64,000 bases of DNA, taken from assembly GCA_039725955.1 (NCBI GenBank), contig CP091033.1:1860001-1924000 (forward strand), written 5' to 3'. Both the position numbers and the translations under genes were made by a program. Origin of the DNA: Sinorhizobium sp. B11. Its GTDB lineage: Bacteria; Pseudomonadota; Alphaproteobacteria; Rhizobiales; Rhizobiaceae. Below, piece by piece: positions 24,972-34,402 of the stretch; the stretch's first letter is position 1, and every line of letters starts with the position of its first letter. The notes under the pieces were generated by a model that saw only the letters and a list, made by a program, of their open reading frames with translations, was not told the origin of the DNA and did not search any database.

Positions 24972-27830
24972 ATGTGGAATGAGAGCGATCCGGACACCAG
25001 CAACGGTCTCTATTTCGGTCCGTTTCAATTAATCGCCTCCGAACGTTTGCTGGCTAAGAACGGCAAACAGGTTGCAATTGGCGGCCGTGCGCTTGATATC
25101 CTCATCGCGCTGACCCAGCGACCCGGCGAGATCTTGACGGGTGACGAGCTGACAAAGCTCGTCTGGAGGGGCCTCACGGTCGAAGAGTCGAACCTCAGGG
25201 TTCACATCGCCTCCCTGAGAAAGGCCTTGGCAGACGGCGAGGACGACACACGCTATGTATTGAACGTAGCAGGGCGCGGATATACTTTCGCAGCACCAAT
25301 CCGTCGAGGGCCGGTCACACCTGAGAGATCGCCGACTGCCGAGACGAGCGAGCTGCGTTCTCAGAGCCTTCCCCATGCATTGCCATCTCTTTTTGGTCGA
25401 ACAGAGACAGTGAATGTCCTGTCGCTGCTGGTTTTGTCACGCCGCTTTGTCACAGTCGTAGGTCCAGGAGGCATCGGAAAAACCACCGTTGCTGTGGCGG
25501 TCGCTCATTCGCTTCGCCAGGAATTCGAAGGGAGCGCGATTTATTTCGTTGATCTCACTCTGGTCCAAGATGCCCAGCAGGTTCCAAATGCAGTCGCCTC
25601 AGCTCTCGGCTGTTTTGTCCAAGGCCCTGAGGTAGAACCGTTCATCCTGGCGTTTGTATCCGGGAAGAAGATCCTCGTGGTGTTAGACAATTGTGAGCAT
25701 GTCATTTCGGCCGCCGCAGCCCTTGCGGAACGCCTTTTCCATGCTGCGCCATCGCTCCATTTATTGGCCACCAGTCGTGAGGCTTTGCGCGTAGACGGTG
25801 AAAACGTGCACTTGCTTCTGCCTCTTGATACGCCGCGCGGCGAGGTGACAACGGCATCCCAGGCCCTTGGCTCTCCTGCTGTCAAACTTTTCATGGAGAA
25901 AGCTGCATCTTCTGGGCATAGGTTGAGCCTTACTGACGCAGAGGCACCGACGGTCGCCAATATCTGCCGCCGCCTCGACGGCATCGCCCTGGCGATCGAG
26001 CTTGTCGCAAGCCGTGTCGGCACTTTCGGCATCCAAGGTACATTCGATCTCATGGGTAACGACGCCGAGCTCCAGTTGCAGGGGCGCCGCAATGCCGTGC
26101 CTCGTCATCAAACGCTTCAGGGTATGCTCGATTGGAGCTACAATCTCCTATCCAGCGTTGAGCAAGAAGTGCTGAGCAGGCTTTCGATTTTTGTCGGACA
26201 ATTTACCTTTGAGGCTGCCATCGAAGTCGCCGGATCCTCGGAAGACAGAACTCGGACGACCAATGCCATTGCGAGCTTGGTGGACAAGTCTCTTATCTGG
26301 ATATCGCCCGCCAATGGGGTCGTCACGTATCGGCTTCTCGACACGACACGCGTTTATGCCGCCGCCAAACTTGCGGCCAGCGGCGAAACGGATGCGGTGG
26401 CGATGCGACATGCACAATATTTCGCCGACTTCTTGAAGATGCATGAAACCGATGATCTCGTTTCACATGGGCACAACGTCGAGGCATACGCGCCGCATAT
26501 CGGCAATATCCGCCAGGCGTTGGGCTGGTGTTTTTCCAGTTCTGGAAGTGTCTGCATCGGCATTGAGCTTACGTCCCATGCCGCTCCCCTGTTCCTTGCA
26601 TCTTTCCCGCTGCTCGCCGAATGCAGTAACTGGTGCAGCAAAGCGATGGCGACACTTCTGCCGAGCGATCGGGGCCAACGAAGAGAACTCTACCTGCAGA
26701 AAGCACTCGCGCTTTCATCGATGTACCTGTGGGATGACAGCGAAAAAGTCAAAGCAGCTCTCGAACGTGGCCTGGAGCTTTCTGAAAAGCTTGGCGAGGA
26801 TCGGCTTCAGCATTACCTGCTTCTCGGCTTGAATGTCTTCTTTACCCGTCGTGGCGAGTTTACGAGGGCCCTGGACGTCGCAAAGCGTGCTGCAGCCCTG
26901 TCGGAAAAATTTGGGGGGGTGGCGGAGAACGCAATGAGCGAATGGGCCCTGGCGGCGTCCCACCACATTGCGGGAAATCAGTCCGCTGCTGTCATGCACG
27001 GTGAGCGCGGGTTTAGACTTGCTGTTAACACCGCCCCATCAGAATTTGTGTACTTTGGGTACGACTACCATGTCCGGGCGCTCGGCACATATGCTCGCTC
27101 GCTCTGGATCAGCGGCGCACAGACGAAGGGTATCGCAAAGGCACGCGAGGCGATCTCGCGCGTGATTGATTCATCGCACCCGGTGCTGTTTTGCGCGGTC
27201 CTCCTGGATTCCATTCCGGTTCTGCACTGGGGTGGCCAATCCGAAGAGGCGTTTTCGTTTTGCGAACAGGTTATTGCTCACGCCCTCAGATACTCGCTCC
27301 ATGCGCAAAAAGCTGTCGGCCTTGCGCTACGTGGTGAGCTCATGATTGCGCGCGGTGAGGTCGAACCAGGCGTCAACATGCTACGCGATGCGCTGAAGAC
27401 AATGGGCGATAATCAATATCACGTGCAGACACTGGCGACACGGCGTGCGCTCGCCGAAGGCCTGAGACGGCTAGGTGATTACGACGAGGCATTGTTCATG
27501 ATCAACGACGCCCTAAACCAGGCCGATCAGGCAAGCGCCACACTTTGGCTGCCAGCCCTACTGCACGCAAAAGGCGAAGTGCTAATGGCAATTTCGACAC
27601 CTTCCGCCGAAGCAGAAGCTTGCCTCACCCGTTCCATCGAGATTGCTCGCCGGCAGAATGCTTCGAGCTGGGAACTAGGAGCAGCGACCTCGCTCGCTCG
27701 TATCTGGGCCCAAAAAGGAAAATCCGTGGAGGCAAAGTCTCTTATTCTAGCTGTGCATTCCCGGTTCAACGACGACGTTGAGGCTTGGGAAGCCAGCTCG
27801 GCACGCCAACTGCTCGACGAACTCCGGTAA
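24972..27830 (+). CDS. winged-helix regulator with NB-ARC/AAA ATPase and TPR-like domain
   Basis: 952-residue transcription factor of the STAND type. An OmpR-like winged helix covers about residues 12-112 (FGPFQLIASERLLAKNGK, RALDILIALTQRPGEILTGD, LNVAGRGYTFAAP). There is no receiver domain. The ATPase covers about 140-420: Walker A VVGPGGIGKTTVAVAVA, Walker B ILVVLDNCEHV, then a sensor-like LLATSREALR and LAIELVASRVG. The C-terminal half (about 500-950) is helical and repeat-like, as in TPR domains that bind ligand. Proteins of this layout couple ligand binding and ATP to promoter control. It is divergent from the importer operon and 158 nt upstream of the ADC-family gene, which are its likely targets. 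Confidence 0.85.
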   Translation: MWNESDPDTSNGLYFGPFQLIASERLLAKNGKQVAIGGRALDILIALTQRPGEILTGDELTKLVWRGLTVEESNLRVHIASLRKALADGEDDTRYVLNVAGRGYTFAAPIRRGPVTPERSPTAETSELRSQSLPHALPSLFGRTETVNVLSLLVLSRRFVTVVGPGGIGKTTVAVAVAHSLRQEFEGSAIYFVDLTLVQDAQQVPNAVASALGCFVQGPEVEPFILAFVSGKKILVVLDNCEHVISAAAALAERLFHAAPSLHLLATSREALRVDGENVHLLLPLDTPRGEVTTASQALGSPAVKLFMEKAASSGHRLSLTDAEAPTVANICRRLDGIALAIELVASRVGTFGIQGTFDLMGNDAELQLQGRRNAVPRHQTLQGMLDWSYNLLSSVEQEVLSRLSIFVGQFTFEAAIEVAGSSEDRTRTTNAIASLVDKSLIWISPANGVVTYRLLDTTRVYAAAKLAASGETDAVAMRHAQYFADFLKMHETDDLVSHGHNVEAYAPHIGNIRQALGWCFSSSGSVCIGIELTSHAAPLFLASFPLLAECSNWCSKAMATLLPSDRGQRRELYLQKALALSSMYLWDDSEKVKAALERGLELSEKLGEDRLQHYLLLGLNVFFTRRGEFTRALDVAKRAAALSEKFGGVAENAMSEWALAASHHIAGNQSAAVMHGERGFRLAVNTAPSEFVYFGYDYHVRALGTYARSLWISGAQTKGIAKAREAISRVIDSSHPVLFCAVLLDSIPVLHWGGQSEEAFSFCEQVIAHALRYSLHAQKAVGLALRGELMIARGEVEPGVNMLRDALKTMGDNQYHVQTLATRRALAEGLRRLGDYDEALFMINDALNQADQASATLWLPALLHAKGEVLMAISTPSAEAEACLTRSIEIARRQNASSWELGAATSLARIWAQKGKSVEAKSLILAVHSRFNDDVEAWEASSARQLLDELR

Positions 27831-27878
27831 TATCCGTGCGCCTCGATTTGGGATCGCTTCGCCGCAGCGCTTCGGACC

Positions 27879-27909
27879 TTCACAACGATTCACAAATCTA
27901 AACTCGTAT
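27879..27909 (+). promoter_or_regulatory. conserved 31-nt element, copy 2 (upstream of the ADC-family gene)
   Basis: TTCACAACGATTCACAA, three nt (ATC), then TAAACTCGTAT, 79 nt before the ADC-family start. It matches copy 1 at 19726-19756 at 28 of 31 positions including spacing. The direct repeat TTCACAA has a 10-nt period. Eight nt further down is TAGGTGTG, a half-site of the palindrome found at 28967. Confidence 0.6.
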
Positions 27910-27988
27910 TTCCCGGTATAGGTGTGTTCCATGCGAGAGAACGGGAGATCTCGTGCTTCCGACCGGCCATTTGATGGAGGCGCGACGA

Positions 27989-28789
27989 ATGCTCTCGGGA
28001 TATACAGTTCCGCTGACGCCGGACGGTAAGTCCTCACTGACCCCGCCGCCGCCTTGGCACTATTCCGGCGATTGCATCGCCGTCGAATACTGGGCGAATC
28101 CCGCCGCTGTCGCGGCCCTACTTCCTATGGGTCTGACGCCGGACGACGAATCGGAGGGGCGCACGTTCTTCTGGTTTCTCGACTGGCAGTTCACAGGCTC
28201 GAACGACGAGCACACGGACCCGGCCCGCTATCAGTACCGCGAGGCGTTCATTCTGGTGGAAGCACGTCTCGAAGGCCGCCCAGTCAATTTTTGTCCTTTC
28301 ATCTTTGTCGATAACGATGCGGCGATCGCACGCGGCTGGATTCAGGGTTATCCCAAGAAACTTGGCAGCATCTATCAAACAAGGAGCTTTTCTGCGCCGG
28401 GTGCCGCCGCCTGCCCGCTTGAACCGGGAAGCCGTTTCGGCGCGAGTGTTTCATCTCACGGAGAGCGAATGGCAACAGCTCGGATCGAACTCCGGGAAAA
28501 GGTGATGGACCCGGCAAAGGTGTTCAATCGGCCGACCACGATACGGAGATATTTCCCATCGCTAAGTGCCAGCCAGCAGGGCAGACCCGCGGTCGACGAA
28601 TTGACGCTGTCGCTGATGGACAATCTTACGTTTTCGGATTTCTGGACGGGGTCCGCAGAACTTTCGATACCCCATGTCGAAGGTGAGGATATGGATGCCC
28701 TGGCGCCGCGAGAGGTGGGGCGAGGATTTCGCTTCGGCATGTCGTACTCGGTCTCCGATCTTCCCATACTCAAGGACTATCTGGCTTAG
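27989..28789 (+). CDS. acetoacetate decarboxylase (ADC) family protein
   Basis: 266-residue enzyme of the ADC superfamily. The key feature is GYPKKLGS near residue 115; in clostridial ADC the adjacent lysines form and tune the Schiff base. Other family-like parts are VEYWANPAAVAALLPMGL near the start and VNFCPFIFVDNDAAIARG before the lysines. The ATG at 27989 follows GGAGG at eight nt; an upstream start at 27953 is not needed. Beyond decarboxylation of acetoacetate, family members act as aldolase-dehydratases on other keto acids, so the substrate is open. It shares a promoter element with the large kinase. Confidence 0.85.
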   Translation: MLSGYTVPLTPDGKSSLTPPPPWHYSGDCIAVEYWANPAAVAALLPMGLTPDDESEGRTFFWFLDWQFTGSNDEHTDPARYQYREAFILVEARLEGRPVNFCPFIFVDNDAAIARGWIQGYPKKLGSIYQTRSFSAPGAAACPLEPGSRFGASVSSHGERMATARIELREKVMDPAKVFNRPTTIRRYFPSLSASQQGRPAVDELTLSLMDNLTFSDFWTGSAELSIPHVEGEDMDALAPREVGRGFRFGMSYSVSDLPILKDYLA

Positions 28790-29209
28790 GGGGCTCGCTG
28801 CACCTGCTGGTGGTGCTGTGCGACCATGTCGTCGCACGGCACATGGCGAATTCGTGCACACAAGCGGATGCCCCCATGGATGTCTGGTCCGGAACTGGTT
28901 CCCAGAGCGGCCGAAAGGCTATGTCCGTCCTCCTTGTCGTTTCCATGCAATGGTCGTGCCTGTCCTACACCTAGGTGTGATTCTCGAACGGGACCATCGA
29001 AGCTAGTTTTTATGCGGAGAAAACAGCCTACCCAATCACATGCCCATTTCACGACCAGGTAGCGACGCGGTTTGATGCCGTTGTCGGTGACTGCAGCAAG
29101 GCGTGATCGGATTTCTGCAATAGAATTCCAGTTCAGTCGCATGACTTACTTTTTGTGCTCGCAAGATGCCGAGCCCTGTCTCAATGCAACCACACAGGAA
29201 GCCATAGCC
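28790..29209. other. intergenic region upstream of the secreted hydrolase / mdc operon
   Basis: 420 nt without a supported gene. It carries the perfect palindrome at 28967-28978 and likely the promoter for the hydrolase and perhaps the whole malonate operon. Confidence 0.5.
28967..28978. promoter_or_regulatory. perfect palindrome ACACCTAGGTGT
   Basis: Twelve-bp perfect palindrome, matching the operator-like sites at 16065 and 37897; GATT follows it as GATA follows the first. It lies 231 nt upstream of the secreted hydrolase gene. Confidence 0.5.
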
Positions 29210-30004
29210 ATGAAACAACTCAAGACCTATGTCACCCTTGCAGCCACCCTTCCATTCATCGCGCTGGCGGCGCCCGCGAGCGCTGAACCGCTCAAGAATA
29301 TCGTTCTGGTGCACGGCGCCTGGGTGGATGGCTCTGGTTGGAAACCCGTCTACGAAATCCTGACCAAGGAGGGTTTCAACGTCACGATGGCCCAGGAGCC
29401 CGAGACGTCCTTCGCGGACGACGTGGCTGCAACCAAGCGCGTTCTCGACCTTCAGGACGGCCCGACACTTCTCGTCGGTCACAGCTACGGCGGCTCGATC
29501 ATCACCGAGGCGGGCGTCCACCCGAACGTGACAGCGCTGGTTTACGTCGCCGCACACGCACCCGATGTCGGCGAAGACGAAGGCACCCTTGGAAAGAAAA
29601 CTCCAAGCGTCCTGGCCAAGACCGAAGGCGCAATCAAGAAGACGCCTGACGGCTATACGTACCTGAACCCGGTCGACTTCCCGAAGCTCTTCGCTCCGGA
29701 CATGCCAAGAGGGCAGGCAGAATTCGAGGCCCGGTCGCAGGTGCTTGCGGCAGCCGAAGTGTTCACCACACCGCTGACTGCAGCGGCATGGAAAACGAAG
29801 CCGAGTTGGGCAATCGTCGCGGGGAATGACCAGATCATCAACCCGGATCTGGAGCGCTGGTACTACGAAAGAGCGAAGAGCCGCACGATCGAGATCAAGG
29901 GAGCAAGCCACTCCGTATACGAATCCCATCCCCGGCAAGTGGCAGAGGTGATCATCCGAGCTGCCCGCGAGGCTGAACAAGACGCCACGACCGCCAAGAA
30001 GTAA
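29210..30004 (+). CDS. periplasmic alpha/beta hydrolase
   Basis: 264 residues from ATG 29210 (AGGAAG upstream). Signal peptide with hydrophobic YVTLAATLPFIALAAPASA, cleavage near ASAEP. Hydrolase features: NIVLVHGAWVDGSGW, nucleophile elbow GHSYGG, acid region IVAGNDQIINP and catalytic His in KGASHSVYESHP. It resembles the exported hydrolases of the EstC/salicylate-esterase-like group that also have HGAW..GSGW. It is 128 nt upstream of mdcA on the same strand and may be in the same transcript; a role in releasing an acid from an ester is an inference. Confidence 0.85.
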   Translation: MKQLKTYVTLAATLPFIALAAPASAEPLKNIVLVHGAWVDGSGWKPVYEILTKEGFNVTMAQEPETSFADDVAATKRVLDLQDGPTLLVGHSYGGSIITEAGVHPNVTALVYVAAHAPDVGEDEGTLGKKTPSVLAKTEGAIKKTPDGYTYLNPVDFPKLFAPDMPRGQAEFEARSQVLAAAEVFTTPLTAAAWKTKPSWAIVAGNDQIINPDLERWYYERAKSRTIEIKGASHSVYESHPRQVAEVIIRAAREAEQDATTAKK

Positions 30005-30132
30005 CGCGCCTTGCCATATAGCCGCAACCGCTCGCCCACAGATGCGGAGACATTCCTCCGGACGCAGATCCCAATCGGTCAAATCGAAACACGCGGTTGT
30101 CGACCAACTGACAAGCAGGAGCCCAGAAGACG

Positions 30133-31776
30133 ATGAACTGGCAACGACACCGCGAAGAGCACCTTGCCCGCATCAAGGCGGGAAGTGCTCTGGCGAAGGG
30201 AAAAATCGTCGAGGCACGTGACGCGACCCGGCTGTTGGAGGCGGTGGTCCGTCCTGGCGATCGCGTGTGCCTTGAGGGTGACAATCAGAAGCAGGCTGAT
30301 TTGCTCAGCAGCGCGTTGCTGGCCGTCGACCGAACAAAGGTCAACAACCTTCACATGGTACAGTCCGGCGTGGTTCTTCCCAGCCATCTCGATCTGTTCG
30401 ACCACGGCATCGCCAAGCGGCTCGATTACGCCTACTCAGGTCCCCAATCGGCACGCATTGCGAAAATGTTGTTCGGCGGCAAGATCGAACTGGGCGCGGT
30501 TCACACCTATCTCGAGCTTTTTGCCAGGTATTTTATCGATCTCACGCCCAATGTCGCGTTGATCGCCGCAGTCAGCGCTGATCGCGACGGCAACCTCTAT
30601 ACGGGACCGAACACGGAAGACACGCCTACCGTCGTCGAAGCGACCGCCTTCAAGGACGGGGTCGTAATCGCCCAGGTCAACGAGATTGTCGATCGGATCC
30701 CCCGTGTCGATATCCCCGGAGATCGCATTGATTTCGTCGTCGAAGCCGACAAGCCGTTTTTTGTGGAACCCCTGTTTACGCGCGATCCAGGCGCTATCAC
30801 GGAAACGCAGATCCTCACGGCCATGATGGCCATTAAAGGGATCTATGCGCCATACGGCGTGAAACGTCTCAACCACGGGATCGGGTTCAGTACTGCCGCG
30901 ATCGAACTCCTTCTTCCCACATTCGCAGACAAGCTCGGACTTAAGGGCAAGATCGCATCCCACTTTGCTTTGAACCCCCACCCCGCGTTGATTCCGGCGA
31001 TTGAATCAGGCTGGGTCCAACAGATCCACTCGTTCGGTTCGGAAGTGGGGATGGACGACTACATCCGCGCCCGACCCGATGTCTACTTCACCGGAGCGGA
31101 CGGTTCCCTGCGTTCTAACAGGGCTTTTAGCCAGGTAGCTGGTCTCTATGCCTGCGATATGTTCATCGGCTCGACACTTCAGATCGACCTCGACGGCAAC
31201 TCATCCACGATTACGACCCAACGTATCGCAGGCTTCGGCGGTGCGCCGAACATGGGTTCCGACCCGCGGGGTCGGCGTCATCCGAGCGAGCCATGGCTCC
31301 AAGCTGGCAAGGAAGCGGATCCCGATATCCCTGCACCATTGCGCCGCGGTCGCAAGCTCGTCGTTCAGATCGGTGAAACGTTTGGAGAAAAAAACGTCCC
31401 CCTGTTCGTCGAGAAGCTGGACGCGTTAGCCCTCGCTGAAAAACTCAAGCTCGATCTGGCGCCAGTCATGATCTACGGCAATGACGTGACGCATATTGTT
31501 ACGGAGGAAGGCATAGCAAACCTCCTCCTGTGCCGGGATAGCCGGGAGCGTGAACAGGCCATCCGCGGAGTGGCAGGCTATACCGACGTCGGCCGCGCGC
31601 GCGACAAGAAGATGGTCCAGCACCTGAGGGAACGAGGCGCGATCCGACGCCCGGAAGATCTCGGCATCGACCTTCTCGACGTGGATCGAAATCTGCTGGC
31701 AGCTCGGTCCATCAAGGATCTCGTCCGATGGTCGGGCGGTCTTTATTCCCCTCCCTCGAAGTTTCGCAACTGGTGA
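30133..31776 (+). CDS. mdcA: malonate decarboxylase alpha subunit (acetyl-S-ACP:malonate ACP transferase)
   Basis: 547 residues, the usual size of MdcA. This subunit exchanges acetyl for malonyl on the acyl carrier protein. Visible: WQRHREEHLARIKAGSALAKG at the start, VVRPGDRVCLEGDNQKQADL, GNLYTGPNTEDTPTVVEAT, YGVKRLNHGIGFSTAAIELL, and GFGGAPNMGSDPRGRRHPSEP near residue 380, all in the order expected for the family. First gene of an eight-gene, tightly packed cluster for biotin-independent malonate breakdown to acetate and carbon dioxide. Confidence 0.95.
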   Translation: MNWQRHREEHLARIKAGSALAKGKIVEARDATRLLEAVVRPGDRVCLEGDNQKQADLLSSALLAVDRTKVNNLHMVQSGVVLPSHLDLFDHGIAKRLDYAYSGPQSARIAKMLFGGKIELGAVHTYLELFARYFIDLTPNVALIAAVSADRDGNLYTGPNTEDTPTVVEATAFKDGVVIAQVNEIVDRIPRVDIPGDRIDFVVEADKPFFVEPLFTRDPGAITETQILTAMMAIKGIYAPYGVKRLNHGIGFSTAAIELLLPTFADKLGLKGKIASHFALNPHPALIPAIESGWVQQIHSFGSEVGMDDYIRARPDVYFTGADGSLRSNRAFSQVAGLYACDMFIGSTLQIDLDGNSSTITTQRIAGFGGAPNMGSDPRGRRHPSEPWLQAGKEADPDIPAPLRRGRKLVVQIGETFGEKNVPLFVEKLDALALAEKLKLDLAPVMIYGNDVTHIVTEEGIANLLLCRDSREREQAIRGVAGYTDVGRARDKKMVQHLRERGAIRRPEDLGIDLLDVDRNLLAARSIKDLVRWSGGLYSPPSKFRNW

Positions 31777-31788
31777 AAGGAACACGTG

Positions 31789-32103
31789 ATGGAAGATCTT
31801 ACCTTTCACCACACGACCAACAGGCGGGCTTCCGGCAACAGAAGACTCGCAATCGTTGGTGTAGTGGCCTCCGGAAATCTCGAAGTCCTCGCCGAGCGTG
31901 TCCTGCCCGACAACCACTGCCAGGTCGAAATCAGGACGGCAGCCGAAGGGTTCAGAGAAGTCTGGACCGCTGTCATCGATGACTTTGTCGAGCGATACGC
32001 GCCCGGTGGGCTCAAGTTGTCCATCAACGATGGGGGCGCACGGCCGGATACGGTGATGCTGCGATTGGCGCAAGCGGTCAGCGTGATGGAGGAACAACAA
32101 TGA
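31789..32103 (+). CDS. mdcC: malonate decarboxylase acyl carrier protein (delta subunit)
   Basis: 104 residues from ATG 31789 (AAAGGA upstream; a GTG one codon earlier is less likely). The serine that carries the phosphoribosyl-dephospho-CoA arm is expected at Ser28 in VVASGNLEVL, matching the VGSGDLEVL-type site of known MdcC/CitD proteins. The stop overlaps the mdcD start (ATGA). Confidence 0.93.
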   Translation: MEDLTFHHTTNRRASGNRRLAIVGVVASGNLEVLAERVLPDNHCQVEIRTAAEGFREVWTAVIDDFVERYAPGGLKLSINDGGARPDTVMLRLAQAVSVMEEQQ

Positions 32104-33038
32104 GCTCTGGAGAAAAAACGCGGCCTGCAAAACCGCAGGATATGTCTTCGAGCTGGTATGAGGCTTCGGCGCGCCAGCGTGTCGACTTTGTGCTGGATGC
32201 AGGAAGCTTCCAGGAATTCCTCGGACCGGAAATGCGGGAGGTCAGCCCCCACCTTCGCGTCTTCGATCTTCCCGAGCAATTCGACGACGGCATAGTCATC
32301 GGACGTGGCCTGCTCGCAGGATCGCCTGTGTTCATTGCGGCCCAGGAAGGCCGTTTCATGGGCGGCGCGTTCGGCGAGGTCCATGGGGCCAAACTGACAG
32401 GCCTCCTGCGCGCGGCCCGGGATGCGAAGTCGATACCCTTGTTGATCCTTTTCGATACTGGCGGCGTGCGGCTTCAGGAGGCAAATGCCGGAGAGCTGGC
32501 GATTGCCGAAATAATGCGGGCCGTTGTCGAAGCAAGGACCGCCGGCGTGAAGATCATCGGACTTATCGGCGGCCGCGCGGGCTGCTACGGCGGAGGCGGT
32601 TTGACAGCCGGCTGCTGCTCCGCTCTCGTCGTCTCCGAACAAGGACGCATTGCCGTTTCCGGACCGGAAGTCATCGAGACGAACCGAGGGATCGAAGAAT
32701 TCGATTCCCGCGATCGCGCTTTGGTGTGGCGAACGATGGGCGGAAAACACAGACATCTGATCGGCGCAGCCGATGTCTTTGTCGACGACACGGCAGAAGC
32801 GTTTCGAGAGGCGGCGTCGACACTCGTAGAAACCGTTGCGGGCCTCACCCTCGAGACCCTTTTGAACGAGCAGCTTCGCCTCGAGAAGCGCTTGCAAAGC
32901 TTTGGCGCGTCTGGCGACGCGCTCGATATCTGGAAGGCGATCGGTGTGTCCGAGGCCGCTTCGGTGCCCGGGATGCCAACTGACAAATTCATATCCCTCG
33001 CCGACAAACTGCGGAGCACCCACCATGACGCTCGATGA
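32100..33038 (+). CDS. mdcD: malonate decarboxylase beta subunit
   Basis: 312 residues. Carboxyltransferase-like subunit that with MdcE decarboxylates malonyl-S-ACP. Family-like parts are SSWYEASARQRVDFVLDAGSF at the start, VFIAAQEGRFMGGAFGEVHGAK and LLILFDTGGVRLQEANAGEL (crotonase-like oxyanion region). Coupled to mdcC by ATGA overlap and overlapping mdcE by 14 nt. Confidence 0.94.
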   Translation: MSSGEKTRPAKPQDMSSSWYEASARQRVDFVLDAGSFQEFLGPEMREVSPHLRVFDLPEQFDDGIVIGRGLLAGSPVFIAAQEGRFMGGAFGEVHGAKLTGLLRAARDAKSIPLLILFDTGGVRLQEANAGELAIAEIMRAVVEARTAGVKIIGLIGGRAGCYGGGGLTAGCCSALVVSEQGRIAVSGPEVIETNRGIEEFDSRDRALVWRTMGGKHRHLIGAADVFVDDTAEAFREAASTLVETVAGLTLETLLNEQLRLEKRLQSFGASGDALDIWKAIGVSEAASVPGMPTDKFISLADKLRSTHHDAR

Positions 33039-33744
33039 AATCTTGGCCTCGCTTTTTCCCGACGGCTGCAAGGTGGAGAACGACAACGGTATCCTTACCG
33101 GATACGGCTCCCTCCAAGCCGGCGGCCAGGGCCTGGTGATCGGCGTTTCGGACCGGACCGCATTGGGCGTAGACGAGGCGATCCGCCTTTCAAGCTTCGT
33201 CCTCGGCGCCCTGAAAACGGGGAGCGGCCCGATCCTTGTTATCGTCGACAGCGACAGTCAGCGGATGAGCAAGCGCGACGAGCTGCTGGGCTTGAATGAA
33301 TTCCTGGCGCACCTCGCCAAATGCCTGATTTATGCCGACATGCACGGTCGGCCGACCATCGGCATCCTCTACGGCCATTCCGCGGCCGGGGCGTTTCTCG
33401 CGACGGCATTGGCAACACGGGTGTTGGTCGGGCTACCTGGGGCGTCTCCGGCGGTCATGGACCTGCCTTCGATGTCGAAGGTGACCAAGCTTTCTGTCGA
33501 GGTTCTCGAAGAAAAAGCAAAATCGACGCCGGTTTTCGCGCCCGGCCTCGAAAACCTGGCACAGACAGGGGCGATTCACCGAATATGGAGTGAGACCAAC
33601 TCTCTTGCGGCTCAGCTCAATACGCTGTTGGCCGATCTGCCGGACATTCGTGATATTCGCGATTCATTGGGCAAGGAACGCAAGGGCCGGATAAAGGCTG
33701 CCGAAATTGCGGAGCGGATTCATGCGCTCGCACTCGCACGGTAA
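33025..33744 (+). CDS. mdcE: malonate decarboxylase gamma subunit
   Basis: 239 residues from ATG 33025, preceded by GGAG. It pairs with MdcD in the decarboxylase. Seen: ILVIVDSDSQRMSKRDELLG, GILYGHSAAGAFLATALATR and the family-like VMDLPSMSKVTKLSVEVLEE. A longer frame to 32902 is a shadow of mdcD. The stop lies inside the next gene (23-nt overlap with mdcG). Confidence 0.93.
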   Translation: MTLDEILASLFPDGCKVENDNGILTGYGSLQAGGQGLVIGVSDRTALGVDEAIRLSSFVLGALKTGSGPILVIVDSDSQRMSKRDELLGLNEFLAHLAKCLIYADMHGRPTIGILYGHSAAGAFLATALATRVLVGLPGASPAVMDLPSMSKVTKLSVEVLEEKAKSTPVFAPGLENLAQTGAIHRIWSETNSLAAQLNTLLADLPDIRDIRDSLGKERKGRIKAAEIAERIHALALAR

Positions 33745-34402
33745 CATCGTGCCGCCGAGGCGGCACGATTTGGTTTCGCTGGATCCGCAGTCATGGACCT
33801 CGATAATCGAGGACAATCCTTGCCTTTCTTCCGAGCCGCTGATTGCTGAATGGCGCAGACGCGGTTGGCCCGTGGTCGCTCGTAGGCCGGAGGCGGGAGG
33901 ACCGGCAGGCATTTCCGTCGGCCTGCCCTTGCCTCCGTCTGCCGGAAAGAAACGGCTCTCCCTGGTAATTCAAGAACATCAGATCCTGTCAGTTGATCGC
34001 CCTCCTGTTCTGGAAGCGGTTCACCCCAAATCACCCAGTGAATGGATTCCGACGCTGCGGGAAATCGGCGAATTGGCGTCCCGGCACGCGATCGAAGTCA
34101 GGGTCTTTGGCAGTCTTGGATGGAGTGTCATTACGGGTCTGGATTACCTGACCGCCAGCTCCGATCTCGATTTTCTGTTTTATCTCCACCGAAATACGAA
34201 CGCCGTCTCCTTGGCCAACGATCTGGCGGGCATCCAGTCGATGGCTCCGATGCGATTGGATGGAGAGTTCATCCGCGATGACGGCGCCGGAGTCCACTGG
34301 CGGGAGTTTCTTGGCGCAACTGGCGACATTCTCGTCAAATCGATCGCGGGAACGATGCTGTGCCACCCGACGGCTTTTCTGAACGGGGGTACGCACCTAT
34401 GA
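33722..34402 (+). CDS. mdcG: phosphoribosyl-dephospho-CoA transferase
   Basis: 226 residues from ATG 33722, with GGAG before it inside mdcE. MdcG attaches the triphosphoribosyl-dephospho-CoA-derived group to the MdcC serine. The nucleotidyltransferase-like motif is VRVFGSLGWSVITGLDYL followed by TASSDLDFLF. Near the end LCHPTAFLNGG is typical. The stop overlaps the mdcB start (ATGA). Confidence 0.92.
   Translation: MRSHSHGNIVPPRRHDLVSLDPQSWTSIIEDNPCLSSEPLIAEWRRRGWPVVARRPEAGGPAGISVGLPLPPSAGKKRLSLVIQEHQILSVDRPPVLEAVHPKSPSEWIPTLREIGELASRHAIEVRVFGSLGWSVITGLDYLTASSDLDFLFYLHRNTNAVSLANDLAGIQSMAPMRLDGEFIRDDGAGVHWREFLGATGDILVKSIAGTMLCHPTAFLNGGTHL

Noticed and set aside
31806..33086. 426-residue minus-strand open frame opposite mdcC-mdcD
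   Set aside because: Shadow frame; no family features, while the plus strand has unmistakable mdc genes.
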